A stretch of 13,836 nt of DNA from positions 1 to 13,836 of the forward strand of contig DAOVKO010000030.1 of assembly GCA_030631725.1 (NCBI GenBank), in the 5' to 3' direction. The DNA is from Actinomycetes bacterium. Lineage in GTDB: Bacteria > Planctomycetota > Phycisphaerae > JAACET01. The notes under the pieces were generated by a model. That model did not search any database, had not been told where the DNA came from, and worked only from the letters and a program-made list of their open reading frames with translations. Positions 12,346 to 13,836 of the stretch are shown in pieces; positions within the stretch are counted from its first letter, which is position 1, and each line of letters begins with the position of its first letter. The position numbers and the translations under genes are program-made.

Positions 12346-13638
12346 ATGTCCAAACGCTATTTACTCGCAATCGTCCTGGCAATTATTGTGTGGGCTGTGC
12401 CTGGCTCTGTCCTCTTCGCCCAGGCGGCCAAGCCGGCCGAGACCCCGCCAAGAGGCCCAACAGCTTCTGATTCTCGGGACGAACCGAACGAAGAAGATTA
12501 CCGAGAAGTAACGCTACGAATACGCGTCACTTGGGATCCAAAGGTCTTACGTTTTGACCAAGAGGGGATCGTAAAGCTTCTCACACAGCGGGTCAATGTC
12601 CAAGGACTATCAAAAGGTATTAAGAAACTTTTACAAGATGAATGGACCGGCCTTAGCTTCAGACGTTCAGCTGTATACATGAAGGACGTTTCAAGTCGCG
12701 GGCTAATCCTGGGCGATTATCGGATGGACTATCTTCATTCAATCGCCGACGAGGCCCAGGCCCGGAAAGTTCTGGAGGCTGTTGTTGACCAACTGAGGCA
12801 ACTGCTTGAGCAAGAATATGGGGAATATGTGGCTATGAAGGGGCATGAGCTGCACGCGATGGAGATGAACCGCGAGCGGGCTGAGATCGATCTGCACGAC
12901 AGCCAAGTCCGCTTGGAAGAGTTCATACGGGCAGAAAAGCTGCATCCTGCTGCCAAATCGGATTTGCTCTGGAAGATAGAGAAGAACCGCAGCCTTATAT
13001 CCGACTTCGAGCGCCAGCTCCAGAAGTTGGACATTGAGCATTACGCTAAGAACCAACGGCTCCTCGCGCTGCGCCACGAAATTGCTAAGATTGCCCCAAC
13101 CGGCACAACAGACCGCTCTAAGGATGACGCAATTACTGCGCAGTTGGCAAAAATCGTAGAGATTCGGAAAGAAGAGATTGGAAAACGTCAAAAAGCAGCT
13201 GAGGGTGCTAGGGGTACAGCCAGTGAGCTGAGGCAGGCCGAGGTTGAACGTGCGAAGGCAGAGATCGAACTCGCACGGCGGAGAAAAGACCTTCTGCGTG
13301 CCAGCGGAGATCTGGAACTCCTGGCCAAGCTCAAGGCAGAGCAGAGCTCTCTGATACTTGATCTGTGTGAGATGCAAGGCCGCAACGACACGACCGACAT
13401 AAAGCTAGCGTCTGCCCGCAAGAAAATGGCGCAAGTGCTAGATCGCTTACAGAATTGGGAGATAAAGCTTCCAGAGGCAGAACGTATGAAGAGTGATCTG
13501 TCCTTGGCCAGGAAGAGATACGAGCAGGCTGTCATGCTGTCAGACCAGGCCAGGCGCGAACTGGAAGCGGCTAGAAGGATGGGGCCGAGGGTTACAATCA
13601 TCGACGCCAAGAAGGAAAAGGCGTCCGGGGCAAAGTGA
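12346..13638 (+). CDS. Exported long coiled-coil protein, faintly Wzz/chain-length-determinant-like
   Basis: A 430-residue protein of unidentified family. Residues 1-26 are a signal peptide (basic MSKRY, hydrophobic core, AQA before AKP). A low-complexity linker (27-50) leads to a mixed globular part (about 53-135: VTLRIRVTWDPKVLRF then RGLILGDYRMDYLHSIADE). Two long coiled-coil stretches follow, about 136-250 and 262-412, broken at PTGTTD (251-256). The segment DEAQARKVLEAVVDQL (135-150) before the coil, and GPRVTIID near the end (413-420), recall the periplasmic part of Wzz/GumC-type polysaccharide chain-length proteins, which have a pre-coil segment like this and a final P-x-V-x-I-I-D. The second transmembrane helix of Wzz is absent, so the likeness is weak and only an inference. 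It is last in the ECF-sigma operon, 21 bases behind its neighbour. Confidence 0.8.
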   Translation: MSKRYLLAIVLAIIVWAVPGSVLFAQAAKPAETPPRGPTASDSRDEPNEEDYREVTLRIRVTWDPKVLRFDQEGIVKLLTQRVNVQGLSKGIKKLLQDEWTGLSFRRSAVYMKDVSSRGLILGDYRMDYLHSIADEAQARKVLEAVVDQLRQLLEQEYGEYVAMKGHELHAMEMNRERAEIDLHDSQVRLEEFIRAEKLHPAAKSDLLWKIEKNRSLISDFERQLQKLDIEHYAKNQRLLALRHEIAKIAPTGTTDRSKDDAITAQLAKIVEIRKEEIGKRQKAAEGARGTASELRQAEVERAKAEIELARRRKDLLRASGDLELLAKLKAEQSSLILDLCEMQGRNDTTDIKLASARKKMAQVLDRLQNWEIKLPEAERMKSDLSLARKRYEQAVMLSDQARRELEAARRMGPRVTIIDAKKEKASGAK

Positions 13639-13651
13639 GGCTTGTTCTTTT

Positions 13652-13727
13652 ACCACGAAGGGCACGAAGAGCACGAAGTAGGAAAGAAGGGGCAAAGGCA
13701 CAGAGGCACAAAGTAAGAAAGGAAAAC
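13652..13727 (+). repeat. Tandem GGCACGAAG-type repeats
   Basis: Starting 13 bases after the last stop, three 9-base units run ACCACGAAG, GGCACGAAG, AGCACGAAG (about 13653-13679). Degenerate 8-base units follow (GGCAAAG, GCACAGAG, GCACAAAG), then a tail. Positions 13697-13727 match the repeat at 6801-6832. The array is intergenic, does not continue the reading frame of the neighbouring gene and has no coding signal of its own. Confidence 0.7.
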
Positions 13728-13836
13728 TACCAGGATAACGCGTAGCGTCCTTCCCGTAGGGACCTGTGGTCGGAACCTGGGGGCTAAATAAGAAAATCCT
13801 CTGGATTCCCGCTTCCGGGCCTGTTACCAAACCCGA
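13728..13836. other. Non-coding end of window with small hairpins
   Basis: No gene is visible. Three short inverted repeats can be drawn: GTCC/GGAC around 13747-13763, GGT/ACC around 13768-13777, and CCCG-CTTC-CGGG at 13808-13819. The last sits within CTGGATTCCCGCTTCCGGG, which resembles a dispersed intergenic repeat seen in many bacteria (from memory). This may be the start of another palindromic element cut by the window edge. Confidence 0.4.

Noticed and set aside
13652..13727. Short tandem repeats considered as a CRISPR array
   Set aside because: Units are 8-9 bases with no spacers and there are no cas genes; they are simple degenerate tandem repeats.
13540..13830. 96-codon minus-strand frame with FVLFVPFVVKE-like string
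   Set aside because: This string is just the translation of the GGCACGAAG-type tandem repeats, a frequent false gene call in repeat-rich genomes.

Overview
The window looks like a contig from an anaerobic or facultative member of the Planctomycetes/Phycisphaerae (inference, moderate confidence). The grounds are a lone prepilin-type protein with a degenerate H-X9-DG motif, a stand-alone NusG paralogue, a short ArgA-like acetyltransferase, an ECF sigma factor followed by membrane and coiled-coil proteins, moderately high GC coding sequence, and intergenic palindromic and 'GGCACGAAG'-type repeats. No rRNA, tRNA, CRISPR array, transposase or phage gene was recognised.

Layout. (1) Positions 1-3800, minus strand: a redox operon behind a near-consensus sigma-70 promoter (TTGAAT-N17-TATAAT, 3772-3800). 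It encodes a NuoE/HydC-like [2Fe-2S] subunit, a 1020-residue fusion of a HydB/NuoF-type NADH:FMN subunit to a GltD/NfnB-like FAD/NAD(P)H oxidoreductase, and the first 36 codons of a [2Fe-2S] HydA/NuoG/FdhA-type catalytic subunit that runs off the window. The order matches bifurcating [FeFe]-hydrogenase (hydC-hydB-hydA) or NAD-linked formate dehydrogenase operons. (2) 3889-4858, minus: a prepilin-like secreted protein with a strong hairpin behind it. (3) 4877-5493: an AT-rich, gene-free stretch with small repeats and an extended -10 promoter for (4) an N-acetylglutamate-synthase-like GNAT (plus, 5494-5946). (5) A plus-strand NusG/RfaH/UpxY-type antiterminator paralogue (6198-6776) behind a structured leader.

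(6) 6856-10850: a divergent envelope block. A PAP2 phosphatase and a membrane-anchored metallophosphoesterase (minus) face an ArnT-like polyprenyl-phosphate-sugar transferase (plus). The PAP2 and ArnT-like start codons overlap in one CATG, and the ArnT-like mRNA may be leaderless. Together they suggest lipid-carrier-linked glycosylation of the envelope plus removal of phosphate from lipid carriers or lipids. (7) 10964-11056: a 93-bp palindromic, MITE/REP-like element. (8) 11138-13638, plus: an operon of ECF sigma factor, single-span coiled-coil membrane protein (possible anti-sigma or partner), and exported long coiled-coil protein with faint resemblance to Wzz-type chain-length determinants. 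(9) 13639-13836: non-coding, repeat-rich DNA sharing a repeat with 6801-6832.

The observations most worth following are the NuoF-GltD fusion, whose junction falls just where HydB would begin its ferredoxin domain; the CATG divergent start pair; and the ECF sigma / coiled-coil operon. Nothing seen amounts to a clear new defence or mobile system.
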